Below the pieces are notes generated by a model. That model was not told the origin of the DNA, searched no databases, and saw nothing but the letters and a program-made list of their open reading frames with translations. This document shows, piece after piece, positions 8,179-16,223 of a stretch of DNA of 35,338 nucleotides. The DNA lies in contig JANNFX010000091.1 in assembly GCA_031380225.1 (NCBI GenBank), forward strand, positions 1-35,338. The letters run 5' to 3'. A program made the translations under genes and the position numbers. The first letter of the stretch is position 1, and each line of letters starts with the position of its first letter. Origin of the DNA: JANNFX01 sp031380225. Lineage in GTDB: Bacteria > Pseudomonadota > Alphaproteobacteria > Rhizobiales > Hyphomicrobiaceae.

Positions 8179-9270
8179 TCAATTCGCCGCGCTGGCGTTT
8201 CGCGCCATGCCCTTAAACTTGTCCGATCGAGGTATCAGGCTATCGAGACCGGCCATCGTGCTGCCGTCGTACGTCTCAGTGATGCCCACGATCAGCTTGG
8301 AGACGGTGTCGGCAGCAGACGTCAGTTGGTTTTCATTGTTCAGTTTCAGCCCGGCTGAATGGGCAAGTTCGACCATTTTTGCGATTTCCGGAATGTTCGG
8401 CGCCGCTTGCGCAGCAGCTGCGAGCTGCTTGCGAGCACGGTCGGTGCGCTTGGCCATCTCAAACGCGTAGGCCTTTCTGACAGTCGCTTTGCCGACCGCA
8501 CGCAACGCCATCTCAAGCTCGACTCCGAGGCCGACGAGATAGAGCATCCGCTTGCGCGTTGCGTTGGCTGGCGTGTTGTCTTTGCCTTTGGAATGCCAGG
8601 TGTTGTGGCGGACCTCTCCCTGCGACCAGGACACCAGTTCGAAGGCGCTCCCGGCTTTATGGCCGCCTTTGTTCACGAGATCCTCTCGCGGCACAACATG
8701 GCAGCTGTAGCAGTTCTTGGCCAGCGCATAGAGCATGGATGGTCTGATCATGCCCTTTGAATCAGCGAGTTTCCAGCGCGCCTCCTTCTCGGCTTTGGTT
8801 TCAGTATCCGCTTTCTTGCCGCTATAGCCGCTGTGGACCTTGATCCATTCTTGCCCGGCGCTGTGGCAGGATTCGCAAGAAATTCCTGCGACTGGCTCTT
8901 CTCTGTTGTCCTTCTGCTGGACCGTGAAATGGCAATTCAAACACAGACTTTCTGACTTGATGCGCCGCACCCCCATTCGTTTCGCGATGTCATTTGCTTC
9001 GGGGTTGCGCGGCATGTTTCGAAAGGTCTTGAAGTGATGCGTGCCCTTCCAGGCTTCGGCCTCCTGTTTGTGGCATTCGGCACAAGCGTTGGGACCGACG
9101 GTCTTGGCCGGATCGGACGCAGCGGCGCCGAACGCAGCAAAGCCGAAAATAATTAGCCAGCCGGAAAGATAAAGTGCGTAAGGCCTTGGTTGCTCCGTGT
9201 GCAAACTCAAACGAAAGAGGGTGAGTCGCGTTTTGGTCCACAAACGATTTTTCCCTCTTGCTGCAGCCAT
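8179..9270 (-). CDS. Tetrahaem cytochrome c554-like protein
   Basis: This 363-residue protein has an N-terminal hydrophobic segment (about residues 36-50, either signal or anchor) and four CxxCH motifs (CAECH, CLNCH, CESCH, CYSCH) in the first half. The layout resembles the cytochrome c554 family, including the opening block CAECHKQEAEAWKGTHH. The second half is helical and free of haem motifs. Start choice: the ATG at 9268-9270 has AAAGG directly against it, which is too close, and a TTG nine codons later is better spaced from AGAGGG, so the N-terminus is uncertain. Cytochrome c554 accepts electrons from hydroxylamine oxidoreductase in nitrifiers, but no such enzyme is present here, so only the fold is claimed. 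Confidence 0.8.
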   Translation of the reverse strand: MAAARGKNRLWTKTRLTLFRLSLHTEQPRPYALYLSGWLIIFGFAAFGAAASDPAKTVGPNACAECHKQEAEAWKGTHHFKTFRNMPRNPEANDIAKRMGVRRIKSESLCLNCHFTVQQKDNREEPVAGISCESCHSAGQEWIKVHSGYSGKKADTETKAEKEARWKLADSKGMIRPSMLYALAKNCYSCHVVPREDLVNKGGHKAGSAFELVSWSQGEVRHNTWHSKGKDNTPANATRKRMLYLVGLGVELEMALRAVGKATVRKAYAFEMAKRTDRARKQLAAAAQAAPNIPEIAKMVELAHSAGLKLNNENQLTSAADTVSKLIVGITETYDGSTMAGLDSLIPRSDKFKGMARNASAAN

Positions 9271-9273
9271 CCT

Positions 9274-10350
9274 TTACGCTCGCATCGGCTGATCCTGACG
9301 GTTGCGGGGGCGATTGGGAGCGAGCTGCCGCAACTGCCTGCCGCTAGGCACAGCGAGCCAATCAACGGCGCGGGTCAGAACGCTGACATCGGCCGTGTCG
9401 CCGGTAGCCGGTAGGAATGGATCCGCATAGCAAGCGGCGCCGAAGTCCGCCGCGATCGATTTGACAGCATCGACCATCCCAGGCGCACCACAAGCGTAAA
9501 CAACATCGGTCGGCAACAAGTGCGGCAGGTAGTCGGTCGGCCGGCCTGGCATCACCACGTTGGTCAACAAGGCCTGTGGCGAGCTGCAGACGGGCACCAC
9601 GAGGACATTTGGGAAGCTAGCGAGACGCGCGAGCGCCTCGTGCATATAGAGGGACTCAATATTGCGGCCGCCAGCGATGATCATCATTCTGCGCTCCGGT
9701 TGCTCGCGGAGGGCGGCCACGGCGATCGACCAGATCGGCGCAAATCCGGTGTTAGTAGCGACGAGTATCAGCCGGCCCTCGAGACCGGGCCGGAAATGCG
9801 CCGAGCCAAAGGGCCCAGTGAGCGTCACCCGATGGCCCGGCTTGATGTGCTTGCCGAGCGCTGCGCTGACACGCCCATCCTGCATGCGCCGGATGTGAAA
9901 CCAGACCGAGCAACTATTTGGTTCGCAAAACAAGGGATGAGTAATGCTAAAGGGACGGCTCGGATAGCCGGCAAAGCGCAATTGCACGTATTGCCCTGCA
10001 TGATAGTGCAGCGCGCGCTCGGTCTCGATCCCGACTTCCATCACCTCGGACGACACGGCGCGCAATGAACCCAGAGCACCTTCAACAGTGCGAACGCCGG
10101 ACAGTTGACACGTCTCGATCACAGCATTGCCAACAATCCGGCATTGACAAGCGTGAACGATCCCTGGCTGCGAACCCTCCCCGCCCTGTACTTCGCCGGA
10201 GATCAGACGCACGCAACAGGTGCCGCAGTGGCCCGCGCGGCAGTCATACGGCAGGTCGATGCCATTGCTCAAAGCTGTGTCAAGCAGCAACGCGCCGTGG
10301 AGCACCGGAATGCTATTTCCATCAATTGTAATGTGGTGGCGTCTTGCCAT
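9274..10350 (-). CDS. 2Fe-2S / FAD / NAD(P)H electron-transfer reductase
   Basis: This 358-residue protein is first in the leftward redox operon. Residues 1-85 form a plant-type ferredoxin domain with C37-x4-C42-x2-C45 and C68 as cluster ligands. An FAD-binding domain follows (RPFSI motif), then a nucleotide-binding domain (ATNTGFAPIW and VYACGAPGMVDAV). The order matches reductases of aromatic-ring dioxygenases and CDP-glucoseen reductase-like proteins. No oxygenase is nearby; the partners are a b cytochrome and multihaem c cytochromes, so it may feed NAD(P)H electrons to them. The open frame extends upstream to 10605, but that extension looks non-coding and the ferredoxin domain starts naturally at the ATG at 10348-10350. 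The ribosome site (GGGA) is weak. Confidence 0.85.
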   Translation of the reverse strand: MARRHHITIDGNSIPVLHGALLLDTALSNGIDLPYDCRAGHCGTCCVRLISGEVQGGEGSQPGIVHACQCRIVGNAVIETCQLSGVRTVEGALGSLRAVSSEVMEVGIETERALHYHAGQYVQLRFAGYPSRPFSITHPLFCEPNSCSVWFHIRRMQDGRVSAALGKHIKPGHRVTLTGPFGSAHFRPGLEGRLILVATNTGFAPIWSIAVAALREQPERRMMIIAGGRNIESLYMHEALARLASFPNVLVVPVCSSPQALLTNVVMPGRPTDYLPHLLPTDVVYACGAPGMVDAVKSIAADFGAACYADPFLPATGDTADVSVLTRAVDWLAVPSGRQLRQLAPNRPRNRQDQPMRA

Positions 10351-11079
10351 TGCGCGGTCCCAGTAGTTTTTTGAGTTTTTCGATTTATGGATGGCCACAT
10401 GCACCGGCGTTACTTTGCTTCCTGGGCTGCCCAGCAAGGCAAGCGTGCTGGTACGAAAACACTTCCATCCGTCCGGCAGACGAAACGCCAACTCTTCCGA
10501 TTGCTCGTCATTGCCACTACCCCCTATTAAGCGCAGATGCCGAATGCAGACGAGATTCAGGAATCCGCCTTCATTCAGTACGTATTTGTAATTGGCCCGC
10601 CCCAATATTCGGCGAAGTAAGCTCGCATCATGGCCAGAGAATGGCGGTTCTGATGTCTACGTTTCCGGTAAAACGGATTGAGGATAACAATCGGAACGGA
10701 AAGTTCAAAAACGAGAAAACACAACACAAGCTCGACAATGGCGCGTAATTCCACATTGAACTGGCTTTTCGTTGAAGCTCGCACAAAGTTAGCACATACA
10801 TGAGCACTCTTCTGCGACATCTCACTTTTTGCATGGAGATCGCATAAGCAGTTGTAGAGCACAATTCGTTTTTCACTCTATCAGTTTTGAATTGATGCTG
10901 CGCAGAGCATTTTAAAATCGCAATTTTTATTCGCATTTTTATTCATGCTTTTAATCCCGGCCATATCACAGCCCATTTCGCATTATAGCTAATCTCTGGC
11001 GCAGGGTGGGAACCGGCGTTACACAAGTAATGCATACCGGAATTGCGCTTCGACCGGCTAATCTGGACGGGGGGACGCA
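10351..11079. promoter_or_regulatory. Divergent control region of the redox locus, AT-rich with a tandem direct repeat
   Basis: This 729-base spacer separates the two divergent arms of the cytochrome locus. Overlapping minus-strand frames near 10575-10936 lack ribosome sites and family resemblance. The segment 10860-10960 is clearly more AT-rich than its surroundings. It contains ATTTTTATTC twice (10923-10932 and 10935-10944, period 12), which may be a regulator site or bent DNA. I cannot place reliable -35/-10 boxes for either arm and see no exact TTGAT-N4-ATCAA (FNR) site. Confidence 0.4.
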
Positions 11080-13014
11080 ATGAAAACTATATCTGGCATT
11101 GCGATGCTTTTGTGCACTTGCACGAGCATCATGGTGATGCACACAGCAGTCTTTCGGCTGAGTGCCGCCGCCGAATCCAGCAGCCGTGAGCTGCACCATT
11201 CCACACGAGCGCTGCAGGAGTTGATCGTTGCGCAGGCAGCAGAAACCGATGTGAAATCCGCACTTGGAGCGCTCATCGCGGACAACAAGAAGAGAAGTGC
11301 GCATTCTAACAAGCCTAAACAGTCGTCTGGAAAAGCCGTTGAAGCTTCGAACGCGACATCAGATGGCCACAGCAGCGTCATCAACGACGAGTCGCTCTAT
11401 CCGACCGCCGCGCAGTGCGGCGAGTGCCATAAGCAAATTTACGATGAGTGGTCGTCGTCAAATCATGCCTATGCGTCGATCTCACCGATGTTCCACAAAT
11501 TCGAGCAGAAGTTCCAGTCACTGACCCAGGGAACGGTCGGCACCTTCTGCGTGCGCTGCCACCAACAGGTTGGTACTCAGCTCGGCGAGGCGCGCGATGC
11601 GCCGTTGTGGAAGCGTAGCCAGATCTCGCGCGAGGGCGTGACCTGCATCACTTGCCACCGGGTCAAGGAGCAATATGGCAAAGTCAACGGCGAGCGCCGT
11701 GTCGAGCCAGGCAAAATCTACGAACCGGTCTACGGCAGTGGGAAAAACAGCGTCATCAAAGACGTCCTCGCCGACAAGGAAACATACTCCGTTAAAACCA
11801 GTGTTGACGGGCGCGGAAACGACATCCACAAGGGCATGATCACCAACGATCAGATCACCAAGTCAGAGTTCTGCGTTAGCTGCCACCAAGTTGCAGTCAA
11901 TCTCGGCATCAAGCTCGAGATCGTCTGGGATCAATATCGCGATAGCCCGGCACGTAAGGCCGGCGTCACCTGCCAGGACTGCCATATGGGCAAAGTTCCT
12001 GGAAAGCCGGAGGGCTATGCGACCGCGCCCTCGGCGATCGTCGGCGGCAAGGATATCAACCCGGGACGCAAGCATGCCAATCACCGCTTCATCGGCCCTG
12101 GCTATTCCATCGCCCACCCCGGCATCTTCCCCCACAACAAGAAGGCCCAGTCCATCAGTATCGAAGACTGGTTGAAATTCGACTGGCGCGCCGGATGGGG
12201 CAAGACAGCGTTCGAGGACAAAGTCGCGGACGGCAAAATCAAAGTCAAGTTTCCCAAGCGTTGGGCCGACGCGCTCGACCGTGAAGAGGCCCGGCAGACC
12301 ATCGACGAGAATCTCGCAAAGCTCGATGAGCGTGACAAGATCCGCAAGCAGGTCATGGAGAATTCAAGCAAGATCGACGGTCCGTTCTTTGATGGTACGC
12401 CGAAGGCTGGCTCTGATTTGGCGTTCTCCTATAGGATCAGAAACATCAATACCGGGCACAACCTGCCTTCGGGATCTCTCGGTGCGCAGCCGCAGCTTTG
12501 GGTGAATGTCGCCCTCGTCGATCCCGATGGTAAAAATGTCTGGGAGTCGGGCTACGTCGACAGCAACGGCGACATGGCCGATCTGCACAGCCTCGATGTT
12601 GCGGCTGGACGCATCAGCTCTGACCAACAGCTGATGAACTTCCAGACCAAGTTCCTGACGACCAACGTCAAGGGCACCGACCGCGAAATGTATCTGCCGG
12701 TGAACTTCGACATCGTTCCGCTGCCGCATCTCAGACCGCCGGGCATTCCGACCACCGTTCTCAATCATCCGCCACTGGTTCGCATGGAGAACCACTCACT
12801 GGCACCGCTGGCAGAGAAGGTGGCCAAGTACCAAGTGCCGGGGACTCTGATCGTGAAACCGGGCAAGTACCGGCTCGCCTTCCGCATGCGGAGCCGTGCC
12901 GAGCCGATTTACTTCATGCGCTTCGTCGGCGCCACCAAGGACATGGAGCGGAGCATGAACGAGCGGATCATGAACTTCCACGCCTTTGCAGTGGACGTCG
13001 ACGTCAAGGGCTAG
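11080..13014 (+). CDS. Exported pentahaem c-type cytochrome, c554-like
   Basis: This 644-residue protein starts at ATG 11080 behind a G-rich ribosome site and has a signal peptide (hydrophobic to about residue 30). Five CxxCH motifs (CGECH, CVRCH, CITCH, CVSCH, CQDCH) lie between about residues 113 and 305. The opening CGECHKQIYDEWSSSNHA resembles the start of cytochrome c554-family domains. A haem-free C-terminal half of about 330 residues includes the NTGHNLPSG block, typical of beta-rich C-terminal domains in some multihaem cytochromes. It opens the rightward arm, 99 bases before the outer-membrane protein gene, and is divergent from the reductase operon. It is probably periplasmic or attached to the barrel. 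Its electron partner is unknown. Confidence 0.83.
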   Translation: MKTISGIAMLLCTCTSIMVMHTAVFRLSAAAESSSRELHHSTRALQELIVAQAAETDVKSALGALIADNKKRSAHSNKPKQSSGKAVEASNATSDGHSSVINDESLYPTAAQCGECHKQIYDEWSSSNHAYASISPMFHKFEQKFQSLTQGTVGTFCVRCHQQVGTQLGEARDAPLWKRSQISREGVTCITCHRVKEQYGKVNGERRVEPGKIYEPVYGSGKNSVIKDVLADKETYSVKTSVDGRGNDIHKGMITNDQITKSEFCVSCHQVAVNLGIKLEIVWDQYRDSPARKAGVTCQDCHMGKVPGKPEGYATAPSAIVGGKDINPGRKHANHRFIGPGYSIAHPGIFPHNKKAQSISIEDWLKFDWRAGWGKTAFEDKVADGKIKVKFPKRWADALDREEARQTIDENLAKLDERDKIRKQVMENSSKIDGPFFDGTPKAGSDLAFSYRIRNINTGHNLPSGSLGAQPQLWVNVALVDPDGKNVWESGYVDSNGDMADLHSLDVAAGRISSDQQLMNFQTKFLTTNVKGTDREMYLPVNFDIVPLPHLRPPGIPTTVLNHPPLVRMENHSLAPLAEKVAKYQVPGTLIVKPGKYRLAFRMRSRAEPIYFMRFVGATKDMERSMNERIMNFHAFAVDVDVKG

Positions 13015-13113
13015 CGCCGAAAGGCCGTGGGCTTCGCGAGTGACCAATGAGGTCCTCACAATCAGGTCCCTGGCCTTACCCCAGATCAGTGCCACACGAC
13101 GCGGAGCTTCCAT

Positions 13114-14646
13114 ATGACTTGTGACGCAAAATCCTTTCGGCGGTATCATCCGGGAAAATCGTCCGCGACACTTGCGCTGATCACCGTTGTCTCCTGTGTT
13201 CTGTCCGGCACGACTGCAGATCTCGCGACAGCAGGCGAAAGCACAAATAAGCCCCCGAAGAACGAGACATGGATCGAGAAGACGTTCCGGCCCGGTCCTG
13301 ATTACGATGGAATCTATGATGCCGAGGAACAAGCTGACATCTACGGCGCGAAGATCGCCGTCGAGCCGCCGCGGCCACTTTTAGAGATTGGCCGCGAGCA
13401 ATATACGTCTGGCATCTACGATGAGAGCAGCACACTCCTCGGTGAATTGAACCCGCTGCTCCCGGGGCTTGCCATCTACGGCGACTGGCGGACGGCGGTC
13501 GCGTACAATAATAACAATGGAAAGGAAATTGCCCAGATCGCGACCCGTTTGAACCTCGACGTCGACCTCAAGATAACCGCCACCGAACGCATCCATGCGT
13601 TCTTCACACCGATACAGAAGGGCAATGTAAAATTCACCCGCTTCGAATTTGGTGGCGGCGATGCCAATGGAAAGTTTAACGACGAGTTCGACGCCAACCC
13701 GCAGACACTGTTTTTCGAGGGTGACTTTGGCTCACTCTATTCCGGTTTCTCCGGTAATGAAGCCAGTTTCGACTTGCCATTTACGTTCGGCCTCTTCCCC
13801 CTGTTCCTGCAGAACGGTATTTGGGCGAACGACGCTATCCTTGGCGGCGCGGTGACAATACCTGCGCTCAACTCGCCGGCGCTTGGCCTGTCTAACTACG
13901 ACATCACGTTTTTTGCCGCGTTCGACAATGTCGACAATGCGGGCATCATTGGAGCGGACGGCAAGATCGACAACAACAGCGCCAATCTCTTTGGGGCGAC
14001 TACCTTCATCGACGCCTTCGACGGCTATATCGAAGCAGGCTATGGCCTGTTGCAGGGGACCGGTGATAAGGACGGCCTTCTAGAGCACTACCTGACCGCC
14101 GCATATACCCGCCGCTATGCCAACACCGTGTCGAACTCGACCCGCTTTTTTGCGAACTTCGGCGACGACGACAGCGGGAACGGCAAGGACAATGAAGGCT
14201 ATGCCATCATTTCGGAAAACAGCCTCATCACGGGCTTGCCCAGCACCCTGCTCCCTTATGCCAACTTCTTCGTCGGCTTCGGCGACCCTAAGCCCCTCGT
14301 CGATGGCAATGGCGCCGGCATCCTGAAGAATGTCGGCATTAATTTCGAGACCGACGCCTTGACCGGCTACCCGAAACTCGACGACACCGGCTCCAATGCC
14401 TTTGGCGGCGCAATTGGCTTGCAGTATCTCTTTAATCTGGATCAGCAGCTCGTGTTCGAAGTGGCCATGGTGCAGCCGTTCGAGGATGACGGCATCGGCG
14501 CTAAGGATGCGCAGTATGGTTTTGGTATTCGCTATCAGATCCCGATCGACCGGGCCTGGCTGTTCCGCGCTGATGCGACCTATCAAATCCTCGAGGGCGA
14601 AGAGGACAACTTTGGCCTCCGCGCCGAGGTCCGCAGGAAGTTCTGA
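13114..14646 (+). CDS. Outer-membrane beta-barrel (porin-like) protein
   Basis: This 510-residue protein has GGAG seven bases before its ATG and a signal sequence ending near residue 43 (ATAG/ES). The mature chain is made of alternating amphipathic stretches separated by Gly/Asp/Asn-rich turns. It ends in the strand FGLRAEVRRKF, with the terminal phenylalanine typical of barrels inserted by the BAM machinery. No CxxCH motif is present. The N-terminal 60 mature residues, before LEIGREQYTSG, may form a periplasmic extension. It is the only gene beside the pentahaem cytochrome in the rightward arm, which suggests a porin-cytochrome pairing. It is shorter than MtrB-type conduits, and I cannot show homology to them from sequence alone. 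Confidence 0.75.
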   Translation: MTCDAKSFRRYHPGKSSATLALITVVSCVLSGTTADLATAGESTNKPPKNETWIEKTFRPGPDYDGIYDAEEQADIYGAKIAVEPPRPLLEIGREQYTSGIYDESSTLLGELNPLLPGLAIYGDWRTAVAYNNNNGKEIAQIATRLNLDVDLKITATERIHAFFTPIQKGNVKFTRFEFGGGDANGKFNDEFDANPQTLFFEGDFGSLYSGFSGNEASFDLPFTFGLFPLFLQNGIWANDAILGGAVTIPALNSPALGLSNYDITFFAAFDNVDNAGIIGADGKIDNNSANLFGATTFIDAFDGYIEAGYGLLQGTGDKDGLLEHYLTAAYTRRYANTVSNSTRFFANFGDDDSGNGKDNEGYAIISENSLITGLPSTLLPYANFFVGFGDPKPLVDGNGAGILKNVGINFETDALTGYPKLDDTGSNAFGGAIGLQYLFNLDQQLVFEVAMVQPFEDDGIGAKDAQYGFGIRYQIPIDRAWLFRADATYQILEGEEDNFGLRAEVRRKF

Positions 14647-14663
14647 CCGGCGTCAGATGCCGG
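14647..14663. terminator. Hairpin between convergent genes
   Basis: CCGGC (14647-14651) pairs with GCCGG (14659-14663) over a seven-base loop, filling the whole 17-base gap between the barrel stop and the convergent ureohydrolase stop. No T-tract follows on either side, so termination is only suggested. Confidence 0.3.
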
Positions 14664-15647
14664 CTAAGGGTTAGATCGGACATCTCGAATGGCGGATCTC
14701 TGGTGCAGAATGCGGGCTATGGTGTTGGTCAGGATCTGGGCCGCGAGGATGGCCGTCGTGCCGGTGTGATCGTAGTCGGGCGCCACTTCAACGAGATCAA
14801 GACCCACGATATCGCCACGCTTTGCTAGCCCATCAATGAATTCCAGCACCTCGTAGTACAAGAAGCCGCCGTGCGAGGGCGTGCCGGTACCAGGTGCAAT
14901 CGACGGATCAAACCCATCGATGTCGATTGTGAGATAGTAGCAGACGCCTTTGGGCACGCGCTCCAGTGCTGCCTGCACACCTAGTTTGCGGAACTGGCGA
15001 ACTGACAAGATGTCGGACCCCATGCGACGCGCATCGTCATAGCCTTCGCGGGCTGTCGACGACACATTGCGGATGCCAAATTGGGATTGGCCGGTGACGT
15101 ATGTTTTCTCAGCCGCTCTGCGCAATGGGCTACCATGACCAAAGCGCACGCCGTGGCGTTCATCGACAAAATCGAGATGCGCGTCTATCTGCACGACATG
15201 TAGCGGGCCGTGCTCTGAAAAGGCGTTGATGCAAGGTATCGTGATCGAGTGATCGCCGCCGAGCACGACTGGCAATGCGCCAGCAGCTAGGATTTTGCGA
15301 ACGCCATACTCAATATTGGCATGGCTTTTCAGGGTATCAGTGTGAATGATGTCGGCATCACCGATGTCAACAATCCGCGTAGTTGCTGCTGGCAAGTAGA
15401 CCAGATCGTCTTCGTGGTTGTAAACGCCGCCGTGACCAAACGAAAACAGTGTTGAGGCATCGCGAATTGACCTTGGACCAAAGCGCGCGCCCGGCCGCCA
15501 TTGCGTGCCGAAATCATAGGGCGCACCCATCACAGCAACATCGGCTGAAATGTTGTCCCAGTCAGATTGATAAGGGTTTTTGCCAAACGTCGAAATGCCG
15601 ACAAACGGCAAATTGAGACGGCCAGCCTCGTAGCCATGGCTAGTCAT
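14664..15647 (-). CDS. Ureohydrolase (agmatinase-like) A
   Basis: This 327-residue member of the arginase/agmatinase family has the full set of binuclear metal ligands: H133 in GGDHS, D155/H157/D159 in IDAHLD, and D242/D244 in IDIDGFDP, with the APGTGTP loop after it. Such enzymes hydrolyse guanidino or amidino groups, usually releasing urea. The real substrate cannot be read from sequence; agmatine, guanidinobutyrate, guanidinopropionate, formiminoglutamate and guanidine are all handled by family members. It is the last gene of the leftward transporter operon, about 100 bases after the SnoaL-like gene. The ATG at 15645-15647 has only a weak G-rich ribosome site. A second family member lies two genes upstream in the same operon. 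Confidence 0.88.
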   Translation of the reverse strand: MTSHGYEAGRLNLPFVGISTFGKNPYQSDWDNISADVAVMGAPYDFGTQWRPGARFGPRSIRDASTLFSFGHGGVYNHEDDLVYLPAATTRIVDIGDADIIHTDTLKSHANIEYGVRKILAAGALPVVLGGDHSITIPCINAFSEHGPLHVVQIDAHLDFVDERHGVRFGHGSPLRRAAEKTYVTGQSQFGIRNVSSTAREGYDDARRMGSDILSVRQFRKLGVQAALERVPKGVCYYLTIDIDGFDPSIAPGTGTPSHGGFLYYEVLEFIDGLAKRGDIVGLDLVEVAPDYDHTGTTAILAAQILTNTIARILHQRSAIRDVRSNP

Positions 15648-15744
15648 GAGATACGCCCCACATTGGCCGCTGCGAGCAGCGGCTCATCAAAAACCGTTGT
15701 GCGATGTTTGTGCGTCTCGATTGTTGGTTCGAATTCACGCATGT

Positions 15745-16200
15745 TTAATTCGATCCCTTAGCGACGCCAGCAATATCCTGTTTTGGCAAAGGCAACAGAC
15801 CGAGCTGATAAAACAATCCCAGAGTGTCTTCATGGTAGGCGTATTCAGTCACCTTGCCGTTGGTAAAGCGGTAGAAGTCAGCGCCCATAATTTCAATTTT
15901 CCGTCCCGTCGGCGGCAACTGGTAAAATTGCCCGAGATGTGTACCGGACAGTCGAAACCGGCATACGGCCCTATCGCCTTCTGCGATAATTTCGACGGCC
16001 TCTTCGTGGATGTCGGGGAAGGCCGTGCGCCATAAGTGAACGAGAGCTTTGAAACCTTCCCGTCCCCTGGGCCAATCCGGCAAAAACTGATCATGCTCCA
16101 TGTTTGGCGCAAAGATTTCATCAATCGCATACATGTCGCCCGACCAGCATTCCGAATAAATGCGCCGGACCGCGATTTTGTTCAGTTCTTCGACAGTCAT
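15745..16200 (-). CDS. SnoaL-like (NTF2-fold) protein
   Basis: This 151-residue protein belongs to the SnoaL/polyketide-cyclase-like group, shown by the pattern PNMEHDQFLPDWPRGREG, GDRAVCRFRLSGTHLG and the block FYRFTNGKVTEYAYHED near the C-terminus. The start is set at the ATG at 16198-16200 with AAAGGA six bases upstream; a start nine codons earlier would overlap the previous gene. Family members are small one-domain cyclases, isomerases, hydrolases or binding proteins, so no reaction is assigned. It sits between two ureohydrolase genes and presumably acts on an intermediate of the same pathway. Confidence 0.75.
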   Translation of the reverse strand: MTVEELNKIAVRRIYSECWSGDMYAIDEIFAPNMEHDQFLPDWPRGREGFKALVHLWRTAFPDIHEEAVEIIAEGDRAVCRFRLSGTHLGQFYQLPPTGRKIEIMGADFYRFTNGKVTEYAYHEDTLGLFYQLGLLPLPKQDIAGVAKGSN

Positions 16201-16223
16201 CGCTGATCCTTTCGAGAGGATGG

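Noticed and set aside
8179..9270. Nitrifier-type ammonia or hydroxylamine oxidation module
   Set aside because: The c554-like fold alone does not show this; no hydroxylamine oxidoreductase, ammonia monooxygenase or cytochrome cM552 gene is in the window.
10351..10605. N-terminal extension of the 2Fe-2S reductase
   Set aside because: The ferredoxin domain begins naturally at the ATG at 10350; the extra 85 codons show no domain and have no ribosome site, though this start is not proven.
10575..10936. Two overlapping minus-strand frames in the divergent cytochrome spacer
   Set aside because: They overlap each other, lie in AT-rich promoter-like DNA and show no protein-family features.
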